Shown here in pieces: positions 36,330 through 44,869 of a DNA stretch of 64,000 bases. A program made the translations under genes and the position numbers. How positions within the stretch are numbered: position 1 is the first letter of the stretch; every line of letters begins with the position of its first letter. This stretch comes from Mesorhizobium australicum (GTDB taxonomy: Bacteria; Pseudomonadota; Alphaproteobacteria; Rhizobiales; Rhizobiaceae), in the NCBI RefSeq assembly GCF_900177325.1, contig NZ_FXBL01000004.1, positions 1,674,001-1,738,000 on the forward strand, given 5' to 3'. The notes below the pieces were generated by a model that was not told the origin of the DNA, did not search any database, and saw nothing but the letters and a program-made list of their open reading frames with translations.

Positions 36330-36406
36330 GCCGTTGTAGCTCAGATGGTTAGAGCGCCGGATTGTGGATCCGGAGGTCCTCGGTTCGATCCCGAGCAACG
36401 GTACCA
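36330..36406 (+). tRNA. tRNA-His (anticodon GTG)
   Basis: A complete 77-base cloverleaf with encoded CCA. Acceptor GCCGTTG / CAACGGT (first pair G-U), D arm GCTC/GAGC, anticodon arm CCGGA-TTGTGGA-TCCGG and T arm CTCGG-TTCGATC-CCGAG. The discriminator base is A73 and the base before position 1 is T, so the usual G-1:C73 pair of bacterial tRNA-His is absent. This form is known from a group of alphaproteobacteria including Rhizobiales. Confidence 0.97.
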
Positions 36407-36709
36407 TTTTTTCCAGCCGCCCAGACAGAACGATGCCAGGCCTTGTCGCGGGTGCGACATGTTTGCGGCAAGCTCAGGCGAGAACCGGTTCTTCCGGCCT
36501 GGGACCAGTCGGCTTCCCGGGTTTCTCCGCAATCCGCCGCGTTCGCAAGTGCTACGGCCCCGCTCGACAGGACGGGTAAGCAGAGCTGTCCTTGTTTGGT
36601 CACAGTGCCGCTCTACTGCACACAATGTTAACTCTATCAATTCACCATATGTCGTGCGCCAAGGATCAAGCCGGCGTTGTCTTTTGCGAGTGTCGCGGTG
36701 CGCGTGAAT
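36407..36709 (+). other. Intergenic region with no recognised gene
   Basis: Between tRNA-His and the Tlde1-like gene there are 303 bases in which I see no convincing coding frame, RNA or repeat. The right-hand 100 bases are more AT-rich (around ACAATGTTAACTCTATC) and probably hold the promoter of the following gene. Confidence 0.5.
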
Positions 36710-37978
36710 ATGTCGAGATTTGTCCTGCACGGGTCCCGCCGGTCTGACAGGTTTGCTTCGAGGGTCTTCGACATCGCGTTGAACGCGGCGGCGATGCTCC
36801 TGGTCGGCACCGCGCTGGCCGAGGCCGCCGATGGCGGCCGTCTCAGCGACGGCGGTCGGCACCGTCCGATCGTGGCGTCGATCGAGCCTTCGCTGATAGC
36901 CAAGGTCTCGCCTTCCCGTTTCATGCGCATGTCGGCGCTTGCCGTCGCGCCCGTTCCGGCGACGGCGGCGCCCGAGCGGTATGCCCGCTTCGACCATCTG
37001 GACATGCGCACGCAGCAGGTTGCGTCGTTTGTCAGCTCGCACCGAACGGAGGCGACGGCGGACGCCGGTGGCGACCGGTTCATCTCCGACCAGGCGAAGC
37101 CCATGGTCGCCTCTCTGGGCTTCCCCGCAAAGGAGCCTGCTTCGGCGGACGCGCTCGCTTATGCCAGCGCGTCTCCTCGCGCCGAAGGCGGCGCGCTTGC
37201 TGCGATCAATTCCGCCGCTGGCATCGGGGCCGACATCTACGACGAAGAGGACGAAGACGCCGAGGCTCTGCTGCTGCCGCAGGTCGTCCCCCTCCCGCAG
37301 GCACGGCCGCTTGCCCCTGCGGCGAACACCTCGGATGCAGACGCCGAGGCGACGCGTCGGACCGAAAAGCCGAATTCGGACGGTCGGTCTCCTGTCGGGA
37401 AGGCCGATGCGGAGCAAGAGGTCAAGACACCGGATTCCTCGCGCCCGGCACCGAAGGCCGTCGCCATGGTGCGCCCGAACCTCAAGGGCGGACAGGACGA
37501 AGAGTCGTCGCCCGGCCTGTTCAAGAAGCTGTTCTCCGGACGGCCTCGCGCCGGCAACGGCGTTGCCGTCTACGATATCAGCGCCGGCAAGGTCTACATG
37601 CCCGACGGCAGCGTGCTGGCGGCGGCCTCCGGCATCGGCAAGATGGCCAACAACCCCAAATACGCTCACGTGAAGATGAACGGCCCGACGCCGCCGCACA
37701 CCTACAATCTCAGAATGCGCGAGACGCGGTTCCACGGGGTGGAAGCGATCCGCATGTTGCCGGTCGACGGCAAGAACAAGTACGGCCGCGACGGCTTCCT
37801 CGCGCACACGCAGCTCCTGCGCGGCCGGCCGGGCCAATCGCATGGCTGCGTCGCCTTTGAGGATTACGAGAAGTTCCTTCGGGCGTTCAAGCAGGGCAAG
37901 GTCAAGCAGATGGTCGTCGTCCCCGGAGGAGGGGCAGGCGTGTTCGCCCGGAAGGCGGGGAAGGATAACGACGTCTAA
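36710..37978 (+). CDS. Tlde1-type (DUF2778) L,D-transpeptidase-like protein
   Basis: A 422-residue protein with a hydrophobic N-terminal segment (about residues 15-38), a long low-complexity region (about 40-290, with an acidic patch DIYDEEDEDAE and a Pro-rich stretch) and a C-terminal DUF2778/Tlde1 domain (about 290-410). The catalytic part is FLAHTQLLRGRPGQSHGCVAF, with Cys380 in the HGC motif. Tlde1 proteins cut or exchange peptidoglycan stem peptides, some as type VI effectors, but no type VI genes are nearby, so a housekeeping envelope role is as likely. ATG at 36710 is preferred over an upstream TTG. Confidence 0.8.
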   Translation: MSRFVLHGSRRSDRFASRVFDIALNAAAMLLVGTALAEAADGGRLSDGGRHRPIVASIEPSLIAKVSPSRFMRMSALAVAPVPATAAPERYARFDHLDMRTQQVASFVSSHRTEATADAGGDRFISDQAKPMVASLGFPAKEPASADALAYASASPRAEGGALAAINSAAGIGADIYDEEDEDAEALLLPQVVPLPQARPLAPAANTSDADAEATRRTEKPNSDGRSPVGKADAEQEVKTPDSSRPAPKAVAMVRPNLKGGQDEESSPGLFKKLFSGRPRAGNGVAVYDISAGKVYMPDGSVLAAASGIGKMANNPKYAHVKMNGPTPPHTYNLRMRETRFHGVEAIRMLPVDGKNKYGRDGFLAHTQLLRGRPGQSHGCVAFEDYEKFLRAFKQGKVKQMVVVPGGGAGVFARKAGKDNDV

Positions 37979-38122
37979 ACGTCGGCCGCTACCCGCGACC
38001 TTCCCTGACCACCTGAGCCCTGACCGCCTGCGATTGCCAATTGCGATCGATCCACCGATTTGAGACACGGCGTGTCGCGTCCGAGGTGGTCGGGCGTTCG
38101 CATTTTTGACAAAAAGACCGCC

Positions 38123-39007
38123 ATGAAGACCTACACGCTCACCGTCACCTGCCAGTCCCGTCGCGGCATCGTCGCCGCCATCGCGAGCTTTCTCGCCGAG
38201 AACGGTTGCAACATCACCGACAGCTCGCAGTTCGACGATCGGGAGACCGGCCGCTTCTTCATGCGCGTCAGCTTCGTCAGCGAGGAAGGCTGCGACATCG
38301 ATACGCTGCGCACTGGCTTCGCGTCCGCCGCGGCTGCCTTCGACATGGTTCACGCCTTCCACGACGAAGGCGAGAAGACGAAGGTCGTCATCATGGTCTC
38401 GCGCTTCGGCCACTGCCTGAACGACCTTTTGTATCGCTGGCGGATCGGTGCGCTGCCGATCGACATCGTCGCCGTGATCTCGAACCATATGGACTACCAG
38501 AAGGTGGTGGTGAACCACGACATTCCGTTCCACTGCATCAAGGTCACCAAGGAGAACAAGGCCCGCGCCGAGGCCGACCAGATGCGCATCGTCGAGGAGA
38601 GCGGCGCCGAGCTGATCGTGCTGGCGCGCTATATGCAGGTGCTCTCGGACGAGATGTGCCGGAAGATGTCGGGGCGGATCATCAATATCCACCACTCCTT
38701 CCTGCCGTCGTTCAAGGGCGCGAACCCCTACAAGCAGGCCTTCGCGCGCGGCGTGAAGCTGATCGGGGCGACATCGCACTACGTCACCGCCGATCTCGAC
38801 GAGGGCCCGATCATCGACCAGGACATCATCCGCGTCACGCACGCGCAGAGCGTCGAGGACTATGTCAGCCTGGGGCGCGACGTGGAAAGCCAGGTGCTCG
38901 CACGGGCGATCCATGCGCACATCCATCGCCGGGTGTTCCTGAACGGCGACAAGACCGTGGTCTTCCCCGCCTCGCCGGGCTCCTACGCCTCGGAACGCAT
39001 GGGCTGA
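38123..39007 (+). CDS. purU: Formyltetrahydrofolate deformylase
   Basis: A 294-residue enzyme hydrolysing 10-formyl-THF to formate and THF, balancing one-carbon pools and feeding purine synthesis. It has an N-terminal ACT domain (about 1-80, TLTVTCQSRRGIVAAIASFL) and a C-terminal formyltransferase domain with INIHHSFLPSFKGANPY (catalytic His) and ADLDEGPIIDQD (catalytic Asp). Length is normal. ATG at 38123. Confidence 0.95.
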   Translation: MKTYTLTVTCQSRRGIVAAIASFLAENGCNITDSSQFDDRETGRFFMRVSFVSEEGCDIDTLRTGFASAAAAFDMVHAFHDEGEKTKVVIMVSRFGHCLNDLLYRWRIGALPIDIVAVISNHMDYQKVVVNHDIPFHCIKVTKENKARAEADQMRIVEESGAELIVLARYMQVLSDEMCRKMSGRIINIHHSFLPSFKGANPYKQAFARGVKLIGATSHYVTADLDEGPIIDQDIIRVTHAQSVEDYVSLGRDVESQVLARAIHAHIHRRVFLNGDKTVVFPASPGSYASERMG

Positions 39008-39448
39008 GCGGCCGGGCAGGAGCGCCGTCCGTCAGAGGCGGCTGAGCCTGCCATGGCGGCGATCGCCGCCGCCCTTTGCAGCTTGGGTACGTATTGCCGC
39101 TCGATCTGTTAGAGCGGCGGCGTTGCGTGCGGCGACGATGTTGAAGCAGCACCGCAGTGCGCCATCCGTCCTTTTTCGTCGGTCGTGTCCTCGCCCTCGA
39201 CGGCGCCTGCGGCTTCGCGGACATCTCGATCTTCCGGCTGGCGCGCTTGGCGGGATTGGAGCCCGACTTTCGCGAACTCCAGGGCTGGTAGGCGCTGCAC
39301 GCGGACGCCGCCCGGGCGCATTAGGGATGGGAGGCCGGGAGGGCGCGCCGCATTCGCGACGATCTCTGCCGCATCCGCGCGCATCTTTGCGCCCCGGTCG
39401 GAATTGCCTGGATCTAAAATCGGCGACCGGTCCCCAAGGATGTCCCGA
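39008..39448 (+). other. Intergenic region with a short coding-like stretch
   Basis: There are 441 bases between purU and the reductase fusion gene. No gene could be supported. In one plus-strand frame (about 39150-39291) a segment reads GRVLALDGACGFADISIF then RLARLAGLEPDFRELQGW and a stop, which looks protein-like, but it has no ribosome site, is under 50 residues and matches nothing I know. It may be a remnant. Confidence 0.35.
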
Positions 39449-41413
39449 ATGGATGCAGACGCCCGACTGTTCATCGAGAATTCGACGCTTCTCTTCATCG
39501 CCTCCCGCAATGCAGAAGGCGCGATGGATGTCTCGCCCCGGGGCGGGCAGCCTTGCGTCATGCGCGTGGGCGACGACGGGAAGCTGCGGTTGCCCGACTA
39601 CAACGGCAACCGCCGGCTGGACACGATCGGCAATCTTCTGAACGATCCGCATGTCGCGCTGATCGTGCTCAACCGCGGCAGCGACCGGTATCTGCGCATC
39701 GTCGCCACTGCCGAAGTGTCGTTTCGGGCCGAGGATCTGGCGTGTTTTCCCGCCGACGAAAACCCGCCGATCAGCGTGCTGGTCCTGACGCCGGCCTCGG
39801 TCGAGTTCGTCGACACCGCGGCCTTCGCGCGCGTCGATTTCTGGCTCGATCCGGAGCTGCGCAAGAAGCCTGCGCTCGATCTCGCCTCCGTCGTCGGCGG
39901 CGACAAGGTGGCCCAGGCCACCGCCGGCTTCGCGCCGGTCCTCAAGAACGAGGCGGAAGAACGCCTGCTGGCGCAGTCGGGCGTGCGCAACGTGTACGGC
40001 ACGCCAAGCGACGGCGTGCAGAAGAAGGTCTGCGACGTCGCAGGTCCCGGCGGGCTCGATTTCATCGGCGAGGCGAGCTTCGTCGTCATGGCGCATCAGG
40101 ACGAGAATGGCGGGATCACCATCGACCTGACGGCAGAGGCGCCGCTGTCGGTCATTCCTTTCGACAACCGCCATGCCTACCGGCTGAGGCTGTCTCCCGA
40201 CATCAGCACGGGCGAGGAAGGCGAGTGCGCGCTCCTGACCGTGACGCCGGGCCGCAATGAACTGCTTCGCGTCAACGGACGGTTCGAGGGAGAGACGCGC
40301 GCGGTGAAGATCGTGCCGCGCGAGGTGTTCTTCCACTGCTCCTCCGCCTTCTCCCGCTCGCGGGTCTGGCAGCGCGACAAGCGCACCTACTGGTCCGGCA
40401 AACGCCGCTTCGTCTGCGTCGAGCGGATCTGCGAAAGCCCGGATGTCTCTTCCTTCATCCTGACGCCTGTGGACAATGCGCCGATCGGCCCGGTCGAGCC
40501 GGGGCAGTATGTTCCCGTCTCTCTCCCCGGCGAGACGGGTGCAGCGCGGCAGAGAAGCTATTCCGTCTCCCGCCGGCCGGACGGGCGGAGCCTGCGCATC
40601 TCGGTGCGACGCATCGGCGCCGGAGGCATGTCGGACCTGTTGCACGAGAAGGTCGGGCCGGGCTCCGAACTGCTCGTCGGCGTGCCGGTCGGCCGGTTCG
40701 TGCTGTCGAGCCCGCCCGGCCGCCCTGTCGTTCTCCTCAGCGCCGGCGTCGGGATCACGCCGCTTCTTCCCATGCTGGATCAGCTGGCGCGAGAGGACAG
40801 CGGTCGCGAGGTGTGGTTCATCCAAGCCGCCCGCGACGGCGCGCATCATCTGTTCGAAGGCGAGGCGCGCAGCATCGCCGAGAACGCGAAGAATGGCGGC
40901 ATCCGCCTCCTGTCGTGCTACTCCCGTCCACGGGAGCAGGATCGATCCGACCTCGTCGGCCGCATCGATGCCGCGGCCATCGCAAACCTTCTGCCGGTCG
41001 ACGCCGCCGATTTCTACATCTGCGGCCCGGAAGCCTTCATGACGTCGCTTCGCGACGGGCTCGTCGCCCGCGGCGCTGCGCCGGAGAACATCCGGTTCGA
41101 GGCGTTCGCGGCTGCGGAAGGCGGCCTGCTCGACCTTTCGGGCACGCAGATAGTCCCTGAAAGCAAGGTCACGTTCGCGAAATCGGGCAGGACTGCGACC
41201 TGGACGCCGGGCGAAGGCTCACTGCTCGATCTCGCACTGCGCAACAGAATCGAGGTCGATTATTCATGCCGGATGGGCGACTGCCAGTCCTGCGTCAAGC
41301 GCGTCGCCAGCGGGGTTGTCGACTATCCCGTAGGCGAACTGCCGCTGCTGCCGTACAATCACATCCTGCTCTGCCAGGCTATTCCGCGTGGCGATCTGGT
41401 GCTCGACTGCTGA
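39449..41413 (+). CDS. PNPOx-like / flavin reductase / [2Fe-2S] ferredoxin fusion
   Basis: A 654-residue fusion. The first part (about 1-300) holds two FMN-binding split-barrel (pyridoxamine-phosphate-oxidase-like) modules; the second has HCSSAFSRSRVW. About 315-550 is a ferredoxin-reductase module with the FAD motif RQRSYSVSRR, NAD-site VVLLSAGVGITPLLPML and YICGPEAFM. The C-terminus (about 565-654) is a plant-type ferredoxin, CRMGDCQSC plus CQ near the end. Electrons would flow NAD(P)H-FAD-2Fe2S to a partner or to the split barrels. ATG at 39449 fits the AAGGA site; ATG at 39440 is too close. The acceptor is unknown. Confidence 0.8.
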   Translation: MDADARLFIENSTLLFIASRNAEGAMDVSPRGGQPCVMRVGDDGKLRLPDYNGNRRLDTIGNLLNDPHVALIVLNRGSDRYLRIVATAEVSFRAEDLACFPADENPPISVLVLTPASVEFVDTAAFARVDFWLDPELRKKPALDLASVVGGDKVAQATAGFAPVLKNEAEERLLAQSGVRNVYGTPSDGVQKKVCDVAGPGGLDFIGEASFVVMAHQDENGGITIDLTAEAPLSVIPFDNRHAYRLRLSPDISTGEEGECALLTVTPGRNELLRVNGRFEGETRAVKIVPREVFFHCSSAFSRSRVWQRDKRTYWSGKRRFVCVERICESPDVSSFILTPVDNAPIGPVEPGQYVPVSLPGETGAARQRSYSVSRRPDGRSLRISVRRIGAGGMSDLLHEKVGPGSELLVGVPVGRFVLSSPPGRPVVLLSAGVGITPLLPMLDQLAREDSGREVWFIQAARDGAHHLFEGEARSIAENAKNGGIRLLSCYSRPREQDRSDLVGRIDAAAIANLLPVDAADFYICGPEAFMTSLRDGLVARGAAPENIRFEAFAAAEGGLLDLSGTQIVPESKVTFAKSGRTATWTPGEGSLLDLALRNRIEVDYSCRMGDCQSCVKRVASGVVDYPVGELPLLPYNHILLCQAIPRGDLVLDC

Positions 41414-42206
41414 TCCGCTCGCCGCGATACGAGGTCGGCGCGACACCGGCGACCCGCCGGAACATGGCCGCGAATGCGCTCGGGCTGTCGTAGCCGGACC
41501 GCCACGCGACTTCCTGGACCGAGTGGCGCGCCTCGAGCAGCGGAATGGCGGCGCGCACCCGGCAGCTCTCCCGCCATTCGGAAAAGCTCATTCCGGTCTC
41601 GTCCTGGAAGCCGCGCTCCAGCACGCGCCGGCTCGCCCCCGCCACTCTCGCCCATTCGGCCAGCGTCCGCCGGTCGCCCGGGTTCTCCTCGAGCGCATGG
41701 CAGATGCGAAGCAGCCGGCGGTCGGCGGGCATTGGCAATTGATGTCGCTCGTCGCGTCCATGCTTCAGCTCGCTCAGGATCAGCGACGCCAGATGCGGAT
41801 AGGTCGCGGGGTCTCCTTCGCCGGCATAAAGATCAACCACCCGCTGCATCAGCTCGCCGAGGAACGGCGAGACACGCATAACGCTGATGTCGCGCGGCAG
41901 GTCCGAGGCGAGGTCGGGTCGGACATAGATCGAGTGATAAAGCGGCGCCTGGGTGGACGACACGCCATGCTCGACCCAGCCCGGCAGCCACGCCGCATCG
42001 CCCGGCCGGAGCAGGATCTGGCCCGAACGGATGCGAATGGCTGTCGGCGACGTCACGGATCGGATCAGCTGCGCCCGCGGATGGCTGTGCATCTCTCCGT
42101 GGAGGGCGCCCTCGTACCGCATCTTCTGTCCGAAGACGGGCTCGGAACAGACCTGCAGCGCGTCGAAGCTGCGGTTGGGAGGAAATGACATGCTCGGCGA
42201 TGACAT
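41379..42206 (-). CDS. AraC-family transcriptional regulator
   Basis: A 275-residue regulator with an N-terminal cupin-like sensor domain (about 10-130, HSHPRAQLI and GDAAWLPGWVEHGV) and two C-terminal helix-turn-helix motifs (about 180-270; second HTH SVQEVAWRSGYDSPSAFAAMFRR). ATG at 42206 with GAGGA upstream. The 3' end overlaps the reductase fusion gene by 35 bases tail-to-tail. It is divergent from the CoA-transferase operon, which it may control. Confidence 0.85.
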   Translation of the reverse strand: MSSPSMSFPPNRSFDALQVCSEPVFGQKMRYEGALHGEMHSHPRAQLIRSVTSPTAIRIRSGQILLRPGDAAWLPGWVEHGVSSTQAPLYHSIYVRPDLASDLPRDISVMRVSPFLGELMQRVVDLYAGEGDPATYPHLASLILSELKHGRDERHQLPMPADRRLLRICHALEENPGDRRTLAEWARVAGASRRVLERGFQDETGMSFSEWRESCRVRAAIPLLEARHSVQEVAWRSGYDSPSAFAAMFRRVAGVAPTSYRGERISSRAPDRHAE

Positions 42207-42502
42207 GGGTCCTCGGCGTTCACACCTGGCTATGCTGTCGGCGTTCGGGACGATCCGGCAGGACAGGCGGGACGGCTCGAACGCACCCGGAAGATAGGCG
42301 ACGCCGTCCCGCGGCGCCACCCCGCCATTCCATAAGTCCTGCCTATCAATCTAGCTGGAAACCGCGAATTGAAGCAATGCGTTGGCGTGACATAATGGCC
42401 GCGAAGGACTTGGTGATGGCGGCAGGACAGGTCCTTTTCATGGAGGAGGCCGCTTTCCCCGACGCCTTCTTGCGGCGGGAAGAAGCTGCTCAATCCCGCA
42501 GC

Positions 42503-43741
42503 ATGACGTCGATACAGGGGGGCGAGATAGGACCGCTTTCAGGCATAAAGGTCATCGACCTGACCTCGGTTCTGATGGGACCGTACGCGACCCAGTATAT
42601 GGGTGATTTCGGCGCGGACGTCATCAAGATCGAGCCTCCGGCCGGCGACCTGATCCGCAATGTCGGGCCGTCGCGTTCCGCGTCGATGGGGCCGCTGTTT
42701 CTCAACGCGAACCGCTCAAAGCGCTCGGTCGTGCTCAACCTCAAGACCCCGGAGGGACGCGAACTGCTGCTGGACCTGTGCCGCGACGCGGACGTCATGG
42801 TCTACAATGTGCGGCCCGCCGCGATGAAGCGCCTCGGCCTGTCGTGGGAAGAGGTCCGGGCCGTCAATCCGCGGCTGATCTATGCCGGGCTCTGTGGCTA
42901 CGGGCAGCAGGGCCGTTATGCGGCGCGCCCGGCCTATGACGACCTGATCCAGGGCGGCGCGACGCTGTCGCATCTGTTCATGCTCTCTGGCTCGGAGGAG
43001 CCGCGCTACGTTCCGACCGCCATCGCCGACCGCGTCGTCGGGCTCACGGCGCTGGGCGGCATCCTCGCCGCGATCATCGAGCGCAACCGGTCCGGCGTGG
43101 GTCAGCGTGTCGACGTGCCGATGTTCGAGACCATGGTCTCCTTCGTCCTGAGCGACCATCTCGGCGGGCTGACCTTTGACCCGCCACTGGATCGCGGCGG
43201 CTATGCCCGCCAGCTCGCTCGCGACCGCCGCCCGCTGCCGACGGCAGACGGCCATGTCTGCGCTCTGGTCTACACCGACGAGCATTGGCGGCGCTTCCTC
43301 AAGGCGGTAGGCCAGGACGAGCTGATGGAGATCGATTCCCGTTTCGCCAGCTTCGGCGCCCGCATGCAGAACCTCACCTTCGTCTATGGCTGGCTGGCGG
43401 AGATCTTCCGCACGCGTACCTCCGGCGAATGGATCGATCTCCTCGACGAGGCCGACGTCCCGGTGATGGCGATGCACACTTTCGAGACCATCCTGCGCGA
43501 TCCGCATCTGGCGGATGTCGGTTTCTTCGCCGCGGTGGAACATCCGAGCGAGGGCGGAACCATCGCGATGGCCAATCCGGTGCAGATGTCGGCCACTCCG
43601 GTCGAGATCGCCCGCTTCGCGCCGAGGCTGGGCGAGCATACGGTCGAGGTGCTGCGGGAGCTCGGCCTGCCGCCGGACCGGATCGCGAATCTGCTCGACC
43701 GCGGTATCGTCGCCGAGTCGGCCGCCGCGACCGTCGATTGA
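42503..43741 (+). CDS. CaiB/BaiF-family CoA transferase
   Basis: A 412-residue family III CoA transferase. The N-terminal GIKVIDLTSVLMGPYATQYMGDFGADVIKIEPP is characteristic, followed by RNVGPSRSASMGPLFLNANRSKRS and DHLGGLTFDP. These enzymes move CoA between carboxylic acids; the acid is unknown. The start is uncertain: 42503 gives the usual family start, while ATG at 42440 has a better ribosome site and adds 21 residues. It heads a run with ornithine cyclodeaminase and M20 amidohydrolase genes. Confidence 0.85.
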   Translation: MTSIQGGEIGPLSGIKVIDLTSVLMGPYATQYMGDFGADVIKIEPPAGDLIRNVGPSRSASMGPLFLNANRSKRSVVLNLKTPEGRELLLDLCRDADVMVYNVRPAAMKRLGLSWEEVRAVNPRLIYAGLCGYGQQGRYAARPAYDDLIQGGATLSHLFMLSGSEEPRYVPTAIADRVVGLTALGGILAAIIERNRSGVGQRVDVPMFETMVSFVLSDHLGGLTFDPPLDRGGYARQLARDRRPLPTADGHVCALVYTDEHWRRFLKAVGQDELMEIDSRFASFGARMQNLTFVYGWLAEIFRTRTSGEWIDLLDEADVPVMAMHTFETILRDPHLADVGFFAAVEHPSEGGTIAMANPVQMSATPVEIARFAPRLGEHTVEVLRELGLPPDRIANLLDRGIVAESAAATVD

Positions 43742-43815
43742 CTGGACGGGCCGATCAGGGACCATACGAGACCAACCGCTCGGGCTTGCCCCGACCTAGA
43801 AACGGGAGAACGAAG

Positions 43816-44868
43816 ATGCCTCTCAATCCGCCAGGCCCGCTCAGCCTCGTTCCGTTCGTCAGCGTCCAGCACATGATGCAGCTGGTCGTCGAGTCCGGCG
43901 TCGAGCGGATGCTCGCCGATCTCGCCGCCTATATCGAGCAGGACTTCCGCCGCTGGGAGCAGTTCGACAAGACGCCGCGCATCGCCTCGCATTCCAGCGC
44001 CGGCGTGATCGAGCTGATGCCGACCAGCGACGGCGTCACCTATGCCTTCAAATACGTCAACGGCCACCCGAAGAACATGCGCAGCGGGCGGCAGACCGTC
44101 ACCGCCTTCGGCGTCCTGGCCGATGTCGACACCGGCTATCCGCTGCTCCTGACGGAGATGACGCTGCTGACGGCGCTGCGCACCGCCGCGACCTCGGCCG
44201 TCGCGGCGAAATACCTTGCGCCCGCGAACAGCCGCGTCATGGCGGTCATCGGCAATGGCGCGCAATGCGAGTTCCAGGCGCTGGCCTTCAAGGCGATCTG
44301 CGGCATCGACACCGTGCGCCTCTACGACATCGACAGCCGGGCGACGGCGAAGGCGGTTCAGAACCTGATCGGGAGCGGGCTGACGGTCGTTCCCTGCACG
44401 AGCGCCGAGCAGGCGGTCGAGGGCGCGCAGGTCATCACCACCTGCACCGCCGACAAGCAATATGCGACGATCCTGTCCGACAACATGGTGGGCACAGGCG
44501 TCCACCTGAACGCCATCGGCGGCGACTGTCCGGGCAAGACGGAGCTGCATCGCGACATCCTGCTGCGGTCGGAGATCTTCGTCGAATATCCTCCCCAGAC
44601 CCGCATCGAGGGCGAGATCCAGCAGCTGGCGCCCGAGCATCCGGTGACCGAGCTTTGGCAGGTCATCACCGGTGCTGCGACCGGCCGCGCCGACCCGCGC
44701 CAGGTGACGCTGTTCGACAGCGTCGGCTTCGCGATCGAGGATTTCTCCGCCCTGCGCTACGTCCACGACCGGATCAAGGGGACCGCGCTCTACACGCCCC
44801 TGGACCTGCTCGCGGACCCGGACGAACCCCGCGATCTCTATGGAATGCTTCTGAGAGCCGCCGCCTGA
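43816..44868 (+). CDS. Ornithine cyclodeaminase/mu-crystallin family protein
   Basis: A 350-residue NAD-dependent enzyme of the OCD family. Visible are KYVNGHPKN, the Lys-containing TALRTAATSAVAAKYLAP block, the Rossmann motif VIGNGAQCEFQ and GVHLNAIGGDCPGKTEL. True ornithine cyclodeaminases convert ornithine to proline and ammonia; other members reduce cyclic imines such as pyrroline- or piperideine-carboxylates. GGGAG precedes ATG. One base separates it from the amidohydrolase gene. Confidence 0.9.
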   Translation: MPLNPPGPLSLVPFVSVQHMMQLVVESGVERMLADLAAYIEQDFRRWEQFDKTPRIASHSSAGVIELMPTSDGVTYAFKYVNGHPKNMRSGRQTVTAFGVLADVDTGYPLLLTEMTLLTALRTAATSAVAAKYLAPANSRVMAVIGNGAQCEFQALAFKAICGIDTVRLYDIDSRATAKAVQNLIGSGLTVVPCTSAEQAVEGAQVITTCTADKQYATILSDNMVGTGVHLNAIGGDCPGKTELHRDILLRSEIFVEYPPQTRIEGEIQQLAPEHPVTELWQVITGAATGRADPRQVTLFDSVGFAIEDFSALRYVHDRIKGTALYTPLDLLADPDEPRDLYGMLLRAAA

Positions 44869-44869
44869 C

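Noticed and set aside
36677..36709. TTG start extending the Tlde1-like protein by 11 residues
   Set aside because: No ribosome site and no added signal-peptide quality compared with ATG at 36710.
39150..39291. Short protein-like stretch ending RELQGW
   Set aside because: No start codon with a ribosome site, under 50 residues, no recognised family. Noted as part of the intergenic region only.
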